The notes beneath the pieces are model-generated. The model was given only the letters and a program-made list of their open reading frames with translations, ran no database searches and was not told the DNA's origin. Of a stretch of DNA of 64,000 nucleotides, positions 42,701 to 49,923 are shown in pieces. Numbering within the stretch: the first letter of the stretch is position 1; the number at the start of each line of letters is the position of its first letter. This stretch comes from Chiridota heheva. Its lineage: Eukaryota > Echinodermata > Holothuroidea > Apodida > Chiridotidae. The DNA lies in the NCBI GenBank assembly GCA_020152595.1, contig JAIGNY010000327.1, positions 1,847,001 to 1,911,000 on the forward strand, in the 5' to 3' direction. The position numbers and the translations under genes were made by a program.

Positions 42701-45700
42701 TTGTAAACTCCATGCTCAAAATCCACCATCTTTTACTTGAGAATTACCATTTTTTTAATTCATTTAATAAAGAGAATATGGACTTCAAATTAAGTGCTAT
42801 TTATTGAAAATTGTATTTTAATGCTTACGACGCTACAATCATCAGCAATGCTAATTCAAAAATTTATGGCGTTGTTTTTATTCGCAAAAATCATGTAAAT
42901 TGGTAACGTTGAGGAATGCAGCAAAAAGTTCTGGTGCCAATCCAATATTTTGATAGCCAGGACCAAACGTGACATGAAGAATTTTGAGTAAGCGTCAATG
43001 ACTATCAAAATCCTCTTCTTCATGAAAGGACCGCTAAGTCAATATACAATCGGCTCCAAGGCCTTTCTGGCAACTACTAGGGATGTAACGGAGCAGGGGT
43101 TGGGGCCTTACGATTCATTTGACATTTGTTGTTGCAAGTCTTTACAACTTGTTCTAGTTCTTTGTCCATCCCAGGCCACCACACAAAACTCCTAGTGATA
43201 CTTTACATCCAAGATATCCCTGGGTGAGCCTCATGTAGTTGTTGCAAAATAGTTTTCCTGCCTTGTGGTGGAATAATCAATATAGACCCCCATAAAATCA
43301 CACCACCTTGTATGCTCAGCTCATTTCCTCTCTGAAAATATGGCTGCATGTCTTCATCCTTACACTGATGATCCCAGCCTCTGGTGATGGTGTCATATGA
43401 TTCTTACAATGTAGGGTCCTTTTTGTCCATGTCTCTGCCTTTACTAGAGTGTTATCCAAGTTTTTAATAAGAAAAATAAATTCTTCCAGTACTGGTGGTG
43501 AAGGCACAGCTTGTTGCAGGGGAATTCGGCTTAGTGTATCCGCGTTCTGATTTGTTTTTCCTGCTTTAAACTTTGTAGTCACAGGCCGCCAATAGAAGTG
43601 CCCAACATTAGATCCTTGCTGATGCCATTTGCGGATTCCTTTGCTTTCCCAAAAAATACCATTCAAGGGCTGATGATCCGTGTATATTGTAAAATGTCTG
43701 CCATATATGTACTTGTAGAAGTTCTTTATTCCAAATATAATGGCTAGGCCTTCTTTGTCCAATTGGGAATGTCCCTCCTCTACCATTGATATTGTACGTG
43801 ATGCAAATTCTATAGGTCTTTCAGTGCCATTGTCCATTTTGTGTGACAACACTGCTCCCACCCATAGGGTGATGCATCACATGAGATGATCACTGGTTTG
43901 CCTGGGTCGAAATGGACCAACACGTTTAAAGACATTAACAATTCTTTGGAGTTGTTGAAAGAAGATTCTTGCCATTCGGTCTATTCAAATTTGATTTTGT
44001 GTGCTAGGAGCTGATGAAGAGGTGACAGGGTGGTACTCAAGGATGGCAGAAACCTTCCATAGTAATTCAATAGTCCCAGATAAGAAGTGCCATTTGTGAT
44101 ATTTATTTTAGGCGTTATTTTTGCCTTCGCTATAAAGTAACAGTTGTGATGCTTAAAACTATTTTAATGCTTTGAAATGGCTGTTTTCGATATAAAAACT
44201 GTTATTTCTCATCATTTGTGCTTTTTCACTTTCAGATGCATGCATACCCGAAATTTTACAACCATGTTGTACTCATTTTGACTCGCTCCTTGCCTATTTC
44301 GCGTGCAGTTGTACCAGAATGAAACCCATGATTGGGAACAATATTGAACTATACGGGAAACTCCTTTATAGTGCATCATTCTTTAATTAGTTTTCAATAA
44401 ACCTCATAATAATTTTCACTACAATTTCAATTGATAATGTATGGCAGTAGGCCTAAACTTGAGGTAAATTTATTGGCTTCAGTTAAATTTTTGACGCTTC
44501 CGCTTGCCAAACAGCTCATGAAAGTATCCTCTCCATTCCTTATTTTGATTGCCACCTCCTTGCTTAGGACGCATTTGGCAAAAAAAAAAACCCCAAAAAA
44601 AATGTGAATGTATACTTCTCATTTATTTCATTAATTAGATGTCTTGAATATTTCCTATATGCCATGATTACTAATACTATCTTCAATCAGTGAAGTCAAT
44701 GGAAGTGTGCACTTGTTTTAAACATTCAACATTTACGCTACGCTGGCATGGCCGATGTTTAATAGAATTTGAAATAATTAGGTACATTCACTTCGGTGCA
44801 CACGATTGTGAGAAGGTAGCAACCAAGGTAGGTGAAAGTTTCTCTTTTTTTACGGGTTTTAGTTCATAGTTATTCAATGTATTTTTATGTGCCCATGCTT
44901 TTAAGATTAAGACTTACATACTAGAAGCTTTTTAGTTATGTAGCTTAACTTTTGCAGCTAAAAATGAATGAGATAAAAAAGTACAAATTTCTTGGAAAAT
45001 GTTTGCAAAACAGGAGTGCGTCGCAAATATTCTGCGACGTAATTATGATGAGTCAATGTAGCAGTTTCCACCGTTATATGCATAGGATGATGTCTGACCG
45101 AGTATTCGCAGTCAAGTAATGGCTATATTGTACACTACGGTCAGATATTTATCTAGCATAGTATTGGCTTGTAACAATCGAGTCTTGTAATTCTAACGCG
45201 GTATACGTACGCCCGCGCCACAAGCGTAAAACACGGTACGAGTACGCTCGCACCAAGAGCGTAAGCTATTACACTCACGTCAAATTTTGCGCAGGTTAAT
45301 TGTGCCACGTCACACATTTCATTTCTTAAAACACATGCACATACGCCGGCATTTCATGTATTGTTCAAAGCGTTTCACAATTTTTGTAAAAACTGTGATT
45401 TTTTTTTTTTTCTTTCCTTTAAATTTTGACCATTTATCGTTGTTGTTTCTCTCTGAATTTTAATCCTCCAACTGAAAACAAACTGAAGTGTGTTTAATTT
45501 TTCAGTGAGAAGGGAGCTGATTTTGATTTTGAAAATAAAGTCTCCCAGAAAAATCTGGGAACCTTTTTTTTTAGACTTGATAAATCCCATTGACTTTTAT
45601 TAGTGTGTGGTGCCACTTTTTTTAATGAACATGGGCACATACCCAAATCAGTAGATTTAAATATCTACTCTAGTATAAGTACTAGAATAGTATTTGGGTA

Positions 45701-46234
45701 TTGTGAGGTCGGACATCCGGGAATGTTGTGGTGCACGGCGACATAACAATGCTTTTTTGACGATCTCAAACTTCAGTCAAAGGGGAAAACAAACAGTCAG
45801 TTATTATTGCAGTCAATGGGAGGAATACCTATTTTTTTAATTTTCAACAAATACTGTACATAATTTATTTTTCTTCACAAATGTTGTGTAGCCTAGTAGA
45901 TTGTTTCCAACATATATGGGTACCATTAATTTTCGCTGACTGGCTAAGGCGACAAAAGTATTCATAAAAAATATCCTATTGTCTGTAATGATAGTTTTCC
46001 CTTCAAGTTGGCAAAACCGTACTGAGCCCGTACACGGTTACGTCGAACCGACCACCTCAATGTGGACGCGTACTAAGCCTAGGCCTAGTGTTAATGACAT
46101 GTGCTACGATTAATAGATAGGCTGATAAACACTGCTTAGGTCAGCGAGATTGCAAAGACAGCATTTACAAACGTCAGAATATTTCAATAAAAAAGACATA
46201 AGATAGATATTTTTACCCCATTTGTTTGTGCCAT
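15346..46234 (-). CDS. PUF60: PUF60, poly(U)-binding splicing factor (whole gene, 12 coding exons)
   Basis: PUF60 is a nuclear RNA-binding protein that cooperates with U2AF at pyrimidine tracts to promote 3' splice-site recognition. In vertebrates it also represses MYC transcription as FIR. Twelve minus-strand exons with GT/AG borders join without phase conflict into 558 residues, close to the human length of about 559. Layout: N-terminal [12 protein letters not shown] segment near residue 90; RRM1 about 125-197 (RNP2 VYVGSI, RNP1 KGFAFVEY); RRM2 about 222-296 (RNP2 IYVASI, RNP1 KCYGFIEY); Ala/Pro linker about 297-440; C-terminal UHM about 460-558 with the ligand-binding R-W-F of NGRWFGGR. 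The gene spans 31 kb because introns, especially intron 2 (about 10 kb), are loaded with repeats. It is divergent from RRP12. The first coding exon is the least certain part. Confidence 0.95.
15456..16125 (-). other. Last PUF60 intron, 3' part
   Basis: AT-rich intron sequence between the last exon and the retrotransposon. A short G+C-rich stretch near 15600-15700 (GGGTGACGCCAGGCGGGCCC) looks like a fragment of another repeat, but I cannot name it. Confidence 0.4.
16126..19765 (-). mobile_element. 5'-truncated I-like non-LTR retrotransposon (EN-RT-RNase H relic)
   Basis: Minus-strand open frames read, in order, an AP-type endonuclease remnant ([13 protein letters not shown], about 19540-19760), reverse transcriptase blocks ([31 protein letters not shown]; catalytic YVDD box at [10 protein letters not shown], about 18030) and an RNase H ([41 protein letters not shown], about 16790-17180), then a C-terminal [15 protein letters not shown] motif. 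Endonuclease plus RT plus RNase H points to the I/Nimb/Ingi group. The 5' end is lost within the endonuclease, the frame is broken several times and a stop follows the RNase H, so it is dead. The 3' end lies around 16130-16175, where a short CAAACAAACAAA tail is seen. It sits in sense orientation in PUF60 intron 11. No target duplication was resolved. Confidence 0.88.
16709..18316 (-). pseudogene. RT C-terminal half plus RNase H of the I-like element
   Basis: The longest intact frame of the retrotransposon (535 codons). The RT catalytic box is [10 protein letters not shown], with Val where many non-LTR elements have Ala. The thumb region ([34 protein letters not shown]) follows. RNase H acidic residues are visible in YTDGSKEG, the EAS and SDS blocks, and NDRADAA. 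The frame ends at a premature stop where the C-terminal region continues in the same frame after it, and the N-terminal RT blocks lie in a different frame at 18096-18480, so a frameshift separates the two halves. Confidence 0.85.
19766..20484 (-). other. PUF60 intron 11, part upstream of the retrotransposon
   Basis: AT-rich intron sequence between exon 11 and the truncated 5' end of the I-like element. I see no exon, repeat array or transposon end in it. Confidence 0.45.
20485..20674 (-). CDS. PUF60: PUF60 coding exon 11, UHM domain
   Basis: A 190-nt exon (acceptor TTTCTCTCCTAG, donor GTAAGC) encoding [20 protein letters not shown], then the acidic [20 protein letters not shown] and [14 protein letters not shown]. 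This is the U2AF-homology motif core, which binds ULM peptides of SF3B1 and related splicing factors. Confidence 0.97.
20737..20896. repeat. 20-bp minisatellite in PUF60 intron 10
   Basis: About eight head-to-tail copies of GGAACAGTGCCTTTTAGTAA. Two units carry the variant GTGAATTTT in place of GTGCCTTTT, alternating in the right half. It lies about 65 bp upstream, in gene direction, of exon 11, close to its acceptor. Confidence 0.92.
21000..21180 (-). mobile_element. Fragment of the palindromic GGATTAGTTCAG MITE family
   Basis: The stretch with ACCTTTGAGGATGTCATGTGAC and TTTTAGTCGTTTCTACACAAAT matches, in reverse orientation, the ATTTGTGTAGAAA.GACTGAAAT...GTGACATCACATCCT core of copies at 26189, 49156 and 52659. 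Ends are not preserved. Confidence 0.5.
21370..21593 (-). CDS. PUF60: PUF60 coding exon 10, linker with SEQ motif
   Basis: A 224-nt exon (acceptor CACCTGTT on the plus strand, i.e. AACAG; donor GTAAGC) encoding [17 protein letters not shown] through [20 protein letters not shown], then RLQRNSE. The [18 protein letters not shown] block is strongly conserved in PUF60 and precedes the UHM. Confidence 0.95.
21996..22161 (-). CDS. PUF60: PUF60 coding exon 9, linker
   Basis: A 166-nt exon (acceptor TTCATTTAG, donor AACAG|GTGAAT) encoding [20 protein letters not shown] and ending [14 protein letters not shown], like the PQAVMAAQAPGVITGVTP segment of PUF60. A cryptic donor-like AG|GTTTAA lies about 12 nt upstream; the phase works with the downstream site. 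Confidence 0.85.
22162..23007 (-). other. PUF60 intron 8
   Basis: AT-rich intron with no recognised element. The acceptor for exon 9 is at its low-coordinate end. Confidence 0.5.
23008..23106 (-). CDS. PUF60: PUF60 coding exon 8, Ala-rich linker
   Basis: A 99-nt in-phase exon (acceptor CCTCTGCAG, donor GTCAGT) encoding a Thr/Pro stretch and then [18 protein letters not shown], which closely matches the [16 protein letters not shown] linker of vertebrate PUF60. Confidence 0.95.
23764..23866 (-). CDS. PUF60: PUF60 coding exon 7, end of RRM2
   Basis: A 103-nt exon (acceptor TTTTCCATAG, donor GTAAGT) encoding [20 protein letters not shown], then [17 protein letters not shown]1 reads KCYGFIEY across the junction, where the vertebrate protein has KGYGFIEY. 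Confidence 0.96.
24163..25194. mobile_element. hAT-like non-autonomous transposon with 8-bp target duplication
   Basis: The element body is 24171-25186 (about 1.02 kb). The 8-bp word ACATCACC stands at 24163-24170 and again at 25187-25194, directly outside the ends. The left end reads AGGAGATGTGCATTTTC and the right end, reverse-complemented, TAGGGATGTGACCATTT, so the termini are short inverted repeats around (T)AGGGATGTG. An 8-bp duplication with such ends is the hAT signature. No transposase frame is visible. A second diverged copy lies at 51152-51996 with an intact TAGGGATGTG left end. It sits in PUF60 intron 6. Confidence 0.8.
25671..25739 (-). CDS. PUF60: PUF60 coding exon 6, centre of RRM2
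   Basis: A 69-nt exon (acceptor TTTTACTTGCAG, donor GTAAAT) too short to stand out as an open frame. It encodes [20 protein letters not shown] followed by KHK, matching the SVFEAFGKIKSC...DP.TGKHK stretch of PUF60. The phase fits both neighbours (AG|T in, AA|A out). It was found because RRM2 was otherwise missing its middle. Confidence 0.92.
25902..26105 (+). mobile_element. Diverged copy of the GGCGGTCGAAAAGTGAG MITE
   Basis: Begins GGCTGGCGGCCGAAAAGTCAG and follows the same order of words as 4861-5046 up to AAATTTCCTTGACTTGGC, where the right terminal repeat is lost. It lies in PUF60 intron 5, immediately before a copy of another MITE family. Confidence 0.55.
26189..26500 (+). mobile_element. 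Half-copy of the palindromic GGATTAGTTCAG MITE
   Basis: Starts TAAAAGGGATTAGTTCAGTG and continues through GCATTCAAAATCCTATTCTG, GACTGAAATCAGACTAGTTG and CCAGGAAAGTAGTGTAAC. The same order occurs at 49156-49490 and 52659-52950. Only one half of the palindrome is present. Confidence 0.7.
26651..26778 (-). CDS. PUF60: PUF60 coding exon 5, start of RRM2
   Basis: A 128-nt exon with acceptor ATATTACAG and donor GTAAGC. It encodes [20 protein letters not shown], then [17 protein letters not shown] with the RNP2 of RRM2, ending two bases into a serine codon completed by the next exon. Confidence 0.97.
26779..27812 (-). other. PUF60 intron 4
   Basis: AT-rich intron. Short words around GACAGACTGGAC/GACAGACGGGAC/GACAGGCGGGAC recur between 26890 and 27100 and near 27450 and 27630, suggesting a loose degenerate repeat. 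No transposon ends seen. Confidence 0.4.
27813..28085 (-). CDS. PUF60: PUF60 coding exon 4, RRM1
   Basis: A 273-nt exon (91 codons, phase 0 both sides; acceptor CACTTAG, donor GTAAGC). It encodes [20 protein letters not shown] and the rest of RRM1, with RNP2 VYVGSI and RNP1 KGFAFVEY, and ends GGRNIK. RRM1 contributes to pyrimidine-tract RNA binding in the family. Confidence 0.97.
28086..29670 (-). other. PUF60 intron 3, unassigned part
   Basis: AT-rich intron sequence in which I recognise no exon, repeat array or transposon end. Confidence 0.45.
29671..30136. repeat. 26-bp minisatellite in PUF60 intron 3
   Basis: About 18 head-to-tail copies of TATAAATGCCCCTTTTGG plus TCAGTACT (26 bp). Most units are identical; variants swap TCAG for TTAG or carry single changes. 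It is bounded by unique sequence on both sides. Each unit contains TATAAAT, but there is no reason to read these as promoters. Confidence 0.95.
30948..31750. mobile_element. piggyBac-like MITE flanked by TTAA
   Basis: TTAA at 30948-30951 is followed by CCCTTACGGCG, and the other end reads GAGTAAGGG followed by TTAA at 31747-31750. The ends are inverted over CCCTTAC and the tetranucleotide TTAA is duplicated, the hallmark of piggyBac superfamily insertions. The body (795 bp) is AT-rich and non-coding. The terminal repeat is short, so chance cannot be excluded. It lies 65 bp upstream, in plus-strand terms, of PUF60 exon 3. Confidence 0.6.
31815..32047 (-). CDS. PUF60: PUF60 coding exon 3
   Basis: A 233-nt exon with a CCTAG acceptor and a CAACAG|GTATG donor. 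It encodes the conserved segment before RRM1: a Pro/Ser-rich stretch, then [20 protein letters not shown] and [15 protein letters not shown], matching the [24 protein letters not shown] block of animal PUF60. Confidence 0.93.
32048..34906 (-). other. PUF60 intron 2, exon-3-proximal part
   Basis: AT-rich intron sequence with no recognised element. A purine-rich run of the GAGAAAGAAAAAAAGAG kind is at about 33415-33450. Confidence 0.45.
34907..35460. mobile_element. Complete palindromic GGATTAGTTCAG-family MITE
   Basis: The left end AAGGATTAGGTCAGTGGCAAGG and the right end, reverse-complemented, TAAAAGGATTAGTTCAGTGG are inverted copies. The similarity continues inward through the GATTTGAGAC-like core on both sides, making a long imperfect palindrome of about 555 bp. 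Relatives are at 21000, 26189, 49156 and 52659. No coding capacity; superfamily and target duplication unresolved. Confidence 0.7.
35820..36075. repeat. ~73-bp tandem repeat with poly(A)/ATA tracts
   Basis: Three copies of a block of the form GTACACACACCCACCCACA.TTCCTTAGAG followed by CCCCCA and poly(A), then ATAATAATA. The frames through it on both strands are low-complexity artefacts. Confidence 0.85.
36655..36806. repeat. (AAT)n microsatellite
   Basis: A long AAT/ATA tract with an uninterrupted core from about 36715 to 36762 and degenerate sides containing AATGATAATAAATAAAATAA twice. Confidence 0.97.
36807..38610 (-). other. PUF60 intron 2, central part
   Basis: AT-rich intron sequence, no recognised element or exon on either strand. 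Confidence 0.45.
38615..39075. repeat. ~20-22-bp degenerate CATCCCACCCTG minisatellite
   Basis: Many diverged copies of CATGCCATCCCACCCTGTCC with variable units. The plus strand is strikingly pyrimidine-rich. Open frames rich in His, Pro and Cys appear in several frames at once, which is expected for a repeat with no stop words and is not evidence of coding. Confidence 0.9.
39095..39185. repeat. 17-bp minisatellite AA(C/T)CCCCTTTACCTGCC
   Basis: Five to six consecutive units in which the third base alternates C and T (AACCCCC / AATCCCC), implying expansion as a 34-bp dimer. It abuts the preceding minisatellite. Confidence 0.92.
39318..39412. repeat. GGACGGA-type repeat followed by a hairpin
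   Basis: GACGGACAA...AACGGACGGAAGGACGAACGG is followed by a hairpin: ATCCTCTGTTAACCAAC, TTCG loop, GTTGGTGAGGGGAT. GGACGGA tracts next to a stem-loop like this are common at ends of dispersed elements in marine invertebrate genomes, in my general knowledge. The element itself cannot be bounded here. Confidence 0.45.
39413..40735 (-). other. PUF60 intron 2, between minisatellites
   Basis: AT-rich intron sequence with short open frames on both strands that match nothing known to me. Confidence 0.4.
40755..41668. repeat. 21-bp minisatellite, ~43 copies
   Basis: Head-to-tail copies of CCTGGTGATAGTCAGTATTCA with scattered point variants (TTTACC for TTCACC, AGTGAAAG for GGTGATAG). A second-order period is visible: a stretch with AGTGAAAGTCAATATTCACC occurs at about 40908 and again at about 41075. 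Because 21 is a multiple of 3 and the unit lacks stops in some frames, long frames of a 7-residue repeat exist on both strands. It lies in PUF60 intron 2, about 675 bp from exon 2. Confidence 0.96.
41669..42342 (-). other. PUF60 intron 2, 5' end
   Basis: AT-rich intron sequence between the 21-bp array and exon 2, nothing recognised. Confidence 0.5.
42343..42406 (-). CDS. PUF60: PUF60 coding exon 2
   Basis: A 64-nt exon with acceptor TGTTTTGCAG and donor GTAAGT. It encodes [21 protein letters not shown] and ends with one base of a split codon that exon 3 completes. The sequence is acidic and variable, as the PUF60 N-terminus is across animals. In-frame ATGs at 42382 and just after could be alternative starts. 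Confidence 0.65.
42930..44100 (-). mobile_element. Ty3/Gypsy retrotransposon fragment (RT end, RNase H, integrase start)
   Basis: On the minus strand the order is: end of RT and connection ([13 protein letters not shown], about 44075), RNase H (start near ISCDASPYG, about 43880; [34 protein letters not shown]), end of RNase H ([10 protein letters not shown]), then integrase N-terminus (LHEAHPGI, the zinc-finger CxxC region near CNNKCQ, and YIDLAGPF, to about 42940). This is the pol order of a Ty3/Gypsy element. It is dead: an in-frame stop interrupts the region before the RNase H, another occurs in the zinc-finger region, and the frame shifts further on. Neither LTR, nor the 5' half of pol, nor the rest of integrase is present. 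It sits in PUF60 intron 1 in sense orientation. Confidence 0.9.
44101..46216 (-). other. PUF60 intron 1, 5' part
   Basis: AT-rich with a CpG-rich short stretch at about 45195-45265 that repeats (C)GTACGCCCGCGCCA(C)AAGCGTAA twice in diverged form (TACG..CGC.CCA.AAGCGTAA). No exon recognised. A noncoding first exon or alternative promoter could lie here. Confidence 0.35.
46217..46234 (-). CDS. PUF60: PUF60 coding exon 1 (start codon, MAQTNG)
   Basis: On the minus strand ATGGCACAAACAAATGGG is followed directly by GTAAAA, a possible donor. It encodes MAQTNG and ends in phase 0, exactly what the next exon's acceptor needs. The ATG follows AAGAAAC, a fair Kozak-like context, in a locally CpG-containing segment expected near a promoter. 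No homologue was aligned to this short peptide. The alternative is initiation at the ATG at 42382 in exon 2. Confidence 0.5.
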
Positions 46235-46520
46235 GTTTCTTGCAGTGGTTCTAAACGAAATCTCTTTGACGTCAACGATCTAGATGTAAGAACAAGGTTT
46301 CCCAAAACTTCCTTCTCCAAAATCAAATTCTTGAGAGACTAAAGTTCGAACGTACGTAGGGCCTAGTCGATCTGCACGATTAATGTACGCAAAACAAATG
46401 TAATGCGCACTCTTACGCATACGCGATTCGTGGATTTGATATGATAATTGATAGCCCAGGCGTGTAAAATTAAGAAATACGTAGAACAAACCCGAGAACA
46501 AATTGCAACACAAAAGTTTA
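46235..46520 (-). promoter_or_regulatory. Probable PUF60 5' UTR and promoter region
   Basis: Directly upstream of the proposed start codon on the minus strand, with CpG-containing words (ACGTACG, TACGCATACGCG, GACGTCA near 46270) in an otherwise CpG-poor neighbourhood. The GACGTCA is a CRE-like palindrome. The transcription start is not determinable by eye and the call depends on exon 1 being right. Confidence 0.35.
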
Positions 46521-46529
46521 TATCTTGGA

Positions 46530-47335
46530 TCTTGAAGCCTTAAAAGTTTCTCGTGATTTTAATAGCAGAAAATTTCTTTAAATTGTGTCAAACCTAGGAA
46601 AGAAGCCCCCTGAAACCCTGCGCTTTTCCGTGATTTTGGTAACAAAAAATAGCAAAATCTAGGGACAAAGCCCTGGTAGGGAAGCCCTACGTTTCTCCTG
46701 ATTTTGATGACAGAAAATTAGTTTAAAATGTATTCAAACTATTAGGTGAATCAGTGGTAGGGCCCGTGGGGGCTTTGAAAAATTTGAGACAACTTCCCCC
46801 AGTTAAGCTTCATCAGAGGGTACCAAATGCTGCAGAGCGGAAAAATTGTCTTGATGATACATTTTTATATATTTTTTATTCTCAACTTGCAATTTGTATA
46901 ATTTCAGAACAAATAGAGAATATTCTATCTAAAAGTTAAAATATTACATCAAAAACATGAAAGTCATCCCTGGACCCAACTAAACACTTATTGTTGTTAA
47001 TGGGATCCTACATTCGTTCCATTGTCCAAAATGCATATCTCTTTTAACTAACTTTCGTGTGGAATTGACACGATTCTAAGAAACCTTCTAATTCCAGATT
47101 CCCGCCCCAAGACGCTAAGCTTCAAAGGTTTCGAGGAGTGGAAGGGGGAAAGGGGGGAGGGGGAAAGGGGGGAAGGGGGTCCTGTACGTCTGTCGTCATG
47201 ATTTTGATAGCAGAAAATTCAGACATTGTGTAAAATCTTGGGGACAAGCCCCCGGAAGCCCTGCATTTATCGCGATTGTGATAGCAGAGAATTGCTTAAT
47301 AGTGTGTCAGATGCAGAGTCAAAGCCCCAGTGTTT
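46530..47335. repeat. ~75-80-bp satellite split by an inverted-repeat arm
   Basis: Units of the form CGTGATTTT.ATAGCAGAAAATT...TTGTGTCAAA...AGG.A.AAAGCCC(C)...GAAGCCCTGC occur about three times at 46545-46760 and about two more times at 47195-47335. The gap 46771-47180 is the left arm of the large inverted repeat, which appears to have inserted into the satellite. Confidence 0.6.
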
Positions 47336-47838
47336 AAAGTTATCGGCATGCAACAATGCGATATCTGCTCCCAAATGTGCCATTATTAAATATAGCTAGG
47401 GAATGAGACCCCCCCCCCCTCGAAAATAGCATCGGGATGGCAGCTCGTCTAAGCCCCCTCCCCCCCCCCCCCCTTCTTTCCCCTTCCACCCCTCAAAACC
47501 CTTGAAGCTTAGCGTTTGGGCGGGAATCTGGAATTAGAAGGTTTCTTAGAATCGTGTCAATTCCACACGAAAGTTAGTTAAAAGAGATATGCATTTTGGA
47601 CAATGGAACGAATGTAGGATCCCATTAACAACAATAAGTGTTTAGTTGGGTCCAGGGATGACTTTCATGTTTTTGATGTAATATTTAAACTTTTAGATAA
47701 AATATTCACCATTTGTTCTGAAATTATACAAATTGCAAGTTGAAAATAAAAAATATATAAAAATTGTATCATCAAGACAATTTTTCCGCCCTGCAGCATT
47801 TGGCACCCTGGGGGAAGTTGTCTCAAATTTTTCAAAGT
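46771..47838. repeat. Large inverted repeat (arms ~400 bp) between PUF60 and RRP12
   Basis: Left arm 46771-47179 and right arm 47454-47838 are reverse complements over nearly their whole length. They share CTTTGAAAAATTTGAGAC at the outer ends, GGATCCTACATTCGTTCC, TGACACGATTCTAAGAAACC and a G-run/C-run at the inner ends. The left arm has a ~16-bp insertion near 46805 and there are few other differences. The spacer is about 275 bp. A transcript could fold into a long hairpin. Neither arm encodes a recognisable protein. Confidence 0.9.
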
Positions 47839-47839
47839 T

Positions 47840-48185
47840 TTTGCTAATATCTGACTTTCTCCTCAAATTTTTTTAAGTTTGTCTTCAAAATATCCGACTT
47901 TTCCCACATAATCAATAATTTTTTTTGCTTGATATTTTTTTCACCATTCTTAACGTTTTGCTCAATATATTCGACTAATGAACTTTTTCCTCAAAATTTA
48001 TAAAGTATTTGTTCAATATCTACCATTTTGCTCAAAATATCTGACAAATTGCTCAAAATATTTGACTTTTTCTTGTAAATATCCTCCAGTTTTTCCTCAA
48101 AATTTCTTAAGTACCTGACTTTTTCTTCAATATTTACCAAGTTTTCCCTAAAAATATCTGACTTTTTCCTCAAATTTTTTAGTAG
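47840..48185. repeat. ~30-36-bp degenerate TTTTTCCTCAAA repeat
   Basis: Units of the form TATCTGACTTTTTCCTCAAATTTTTTAAG(T)TTTGCTCAA are repeated about ten times with heavy drift. It starts exactly where the right arm of the inverted repeat ends, so the two may belong to one element. It ends at a poly(C) tract near 48235. Confidence 0.65.
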
Positions 48186-48189
48186 GGGC

Positions 48190-49150
48190 CTTATGAGGAA
48201 AAAGGGGGATTTGACTTGGAAATTTGTATAGTTTTGCCCCCCCCCCTGTCAAAAAGTCAAGCTACCCCACTAATTGATAGTTCCCTTTGAAAGTCCAATT
48301 TTTCGTACCAATCATACGATGCTGATAAACTCATTATTTTACCCACCGCGGTACAATTTAAAAAAAAAGTGGTGATCCAAATGAAATGCGACGACTGCTT
48401 GGCCAAATGGCCCACCAGTAAGTACATACGTAAACCAGAACCAAAAGGTTTTGTGATTCCGATGCTTTTTCATCAGCTGATTGATTTGCAAATTGTGAAT
48501 TAACAGTCATGTCATTGCATATCATGAATATTTGTTCCATGATATTTATTTATAAGCCACACCCATCATGCCGATCAATAAAATGTTGACATCATTAGCA
48601 TTTGCACAAAAGTTAACAACATTATCAAACAAGTGTGATGCAAAAGGACTTTATTCTATTTTAAGAATTTGTCACTGTGGCTGTTTCATTTGAAAGTTTT
48701 AGCCATTTGTTAACATCGGCCTATACTCTCACCTTATATAGCAAATATACCCGGTGCATCTTAGATTCACACACTAGGCCATTAATTATTCACTTTTTCC
48801 TAAACAACACTGAAATACTACTCGGTAGTATTCCTTTTATGAAAGGAATTAGGTTCTGGCACGGTATGATTCCAACATTTTTAAGAACCCCATTCTAAAA
48901 GAACAACGTATTCATAACTTAGAACTATACCCTCTTGCAGGTATATTTAGAGCTTCATGGAACTAAAGACTCTTTTTCCTGTTTCAGATCCTCATAAATC
49001 TAATACATAAATGAAAAGCCAGCAGTGGATTTTCTGCTCCCTTGCCCTGCATTCCTTCCTTTCATCACCTGCGTGATGTATATGCTCATAAGAGTATGGA
49101 AAATAAAACGATTGATATTTTTGTACCAATTTGTGTAAATTTTGAATGTT
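48190..49150. other. Intergenic sequence upstream of RRP12
   Basis: AT-rich with no recognised element or exon. It lies between the satellite and a MITE copy. Confidence 0.45.
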
Positions 49151-49155
49151 TCTTA

Positions 49156-49490
49156 AAAGGATTAGTTCAGGGGTGAAGCAAGTTTGTTTTATATGAACTG
49201 ATAAATGAGGACTTCAAAAGAAACAAAATGGTGAAGAAAGCTTTCAAACATCTTACTCCCTTTAGGAGATATTTATGTTTAAATTTTGTTATCATTTATG
49301 TAAAAAGACTGAAATCAGACTAGTTATGACGTCACATTCTCAGATTCCTCAAAAAAATTATATATTCTATCGTAATTTACCCTGCGAAGTTTTGCTTCTT
49401 AAATCATTGGATATATCAGGAAAGTGGTAAAACAGAAATTAGAAAGGGTAATTATAATTGACCCCCTGAAGAAAGTTCTTAACTACGCCA
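49156..49490 (+). mobile_element. Half-copy of the palindromic GGATTAGTTCAG MITE
   Basis: Starts TTAAAAGGATTAGTTCAGGG, then GAGGACTTCAAAAGAAAC, GACTGAAATCAGACTAGTTA and TCAGGAAAGTGGTAAAACAG, as at 26189 and 52659. The other half is missing. It ends about 280 bp before the RRP12 start codon, so it could lie in or beside the promoter. Confidence 0.7.
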
Positions 49491-49766
49491 CCTTTCCCTC
49501 CTATGGCTAAGCCTTCAGCCTGGAAATAAAGATTTGGGGAGTATTTCCTGATTAGAATAGCTATATATTCATATCGGGTGTTGGTATTTCTCCGTGATGG
49601 TTTGGCTAGCCTTCTGTGGAGCAGTAGACTGAAAACTCAATAGTGATTCATAGGAAGTTGCAATTAAAATTTGCATAATCTTCTCTTAGTCAGCAAATGC
49701 TAGTGTACTACCTTTGCTAGCTTGAAGCATGTGTCGCGTTCGCAAATTTGCTTAATTATTTACATC

Positions 49767-49923
49767 ATGGGAAAAGGTCCAGGAAGAGTTCGAACAGGGA
49801 CAAATAAAAAAGGAAAACGATGGAGAAAAGGTCAAAGCTGTCTAACAAATCCAGCTGTGAAGACATTCCGAAGTGAAGCTGCAAAAACTCGCATGTTTAC
49901 AACTTTCCCAATCGCAAACAAAT
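49767..49923 (+). CDS. RRP12: RRP12 exon 1
   Basis: Encodes [20 protein letters not shown], then [20 protein letters not shown] and [12 protein letters not shown]. The N-terminal part aligns by eye with the start of animal RRP12 (basic KRWKKGHS...NPA..R..AR). The donor chosen is T|GTACAT, which leaves one base that exon 2 completes; the site is non-consensus, so the last dozen residues are uncertain. Confidence 0.8.
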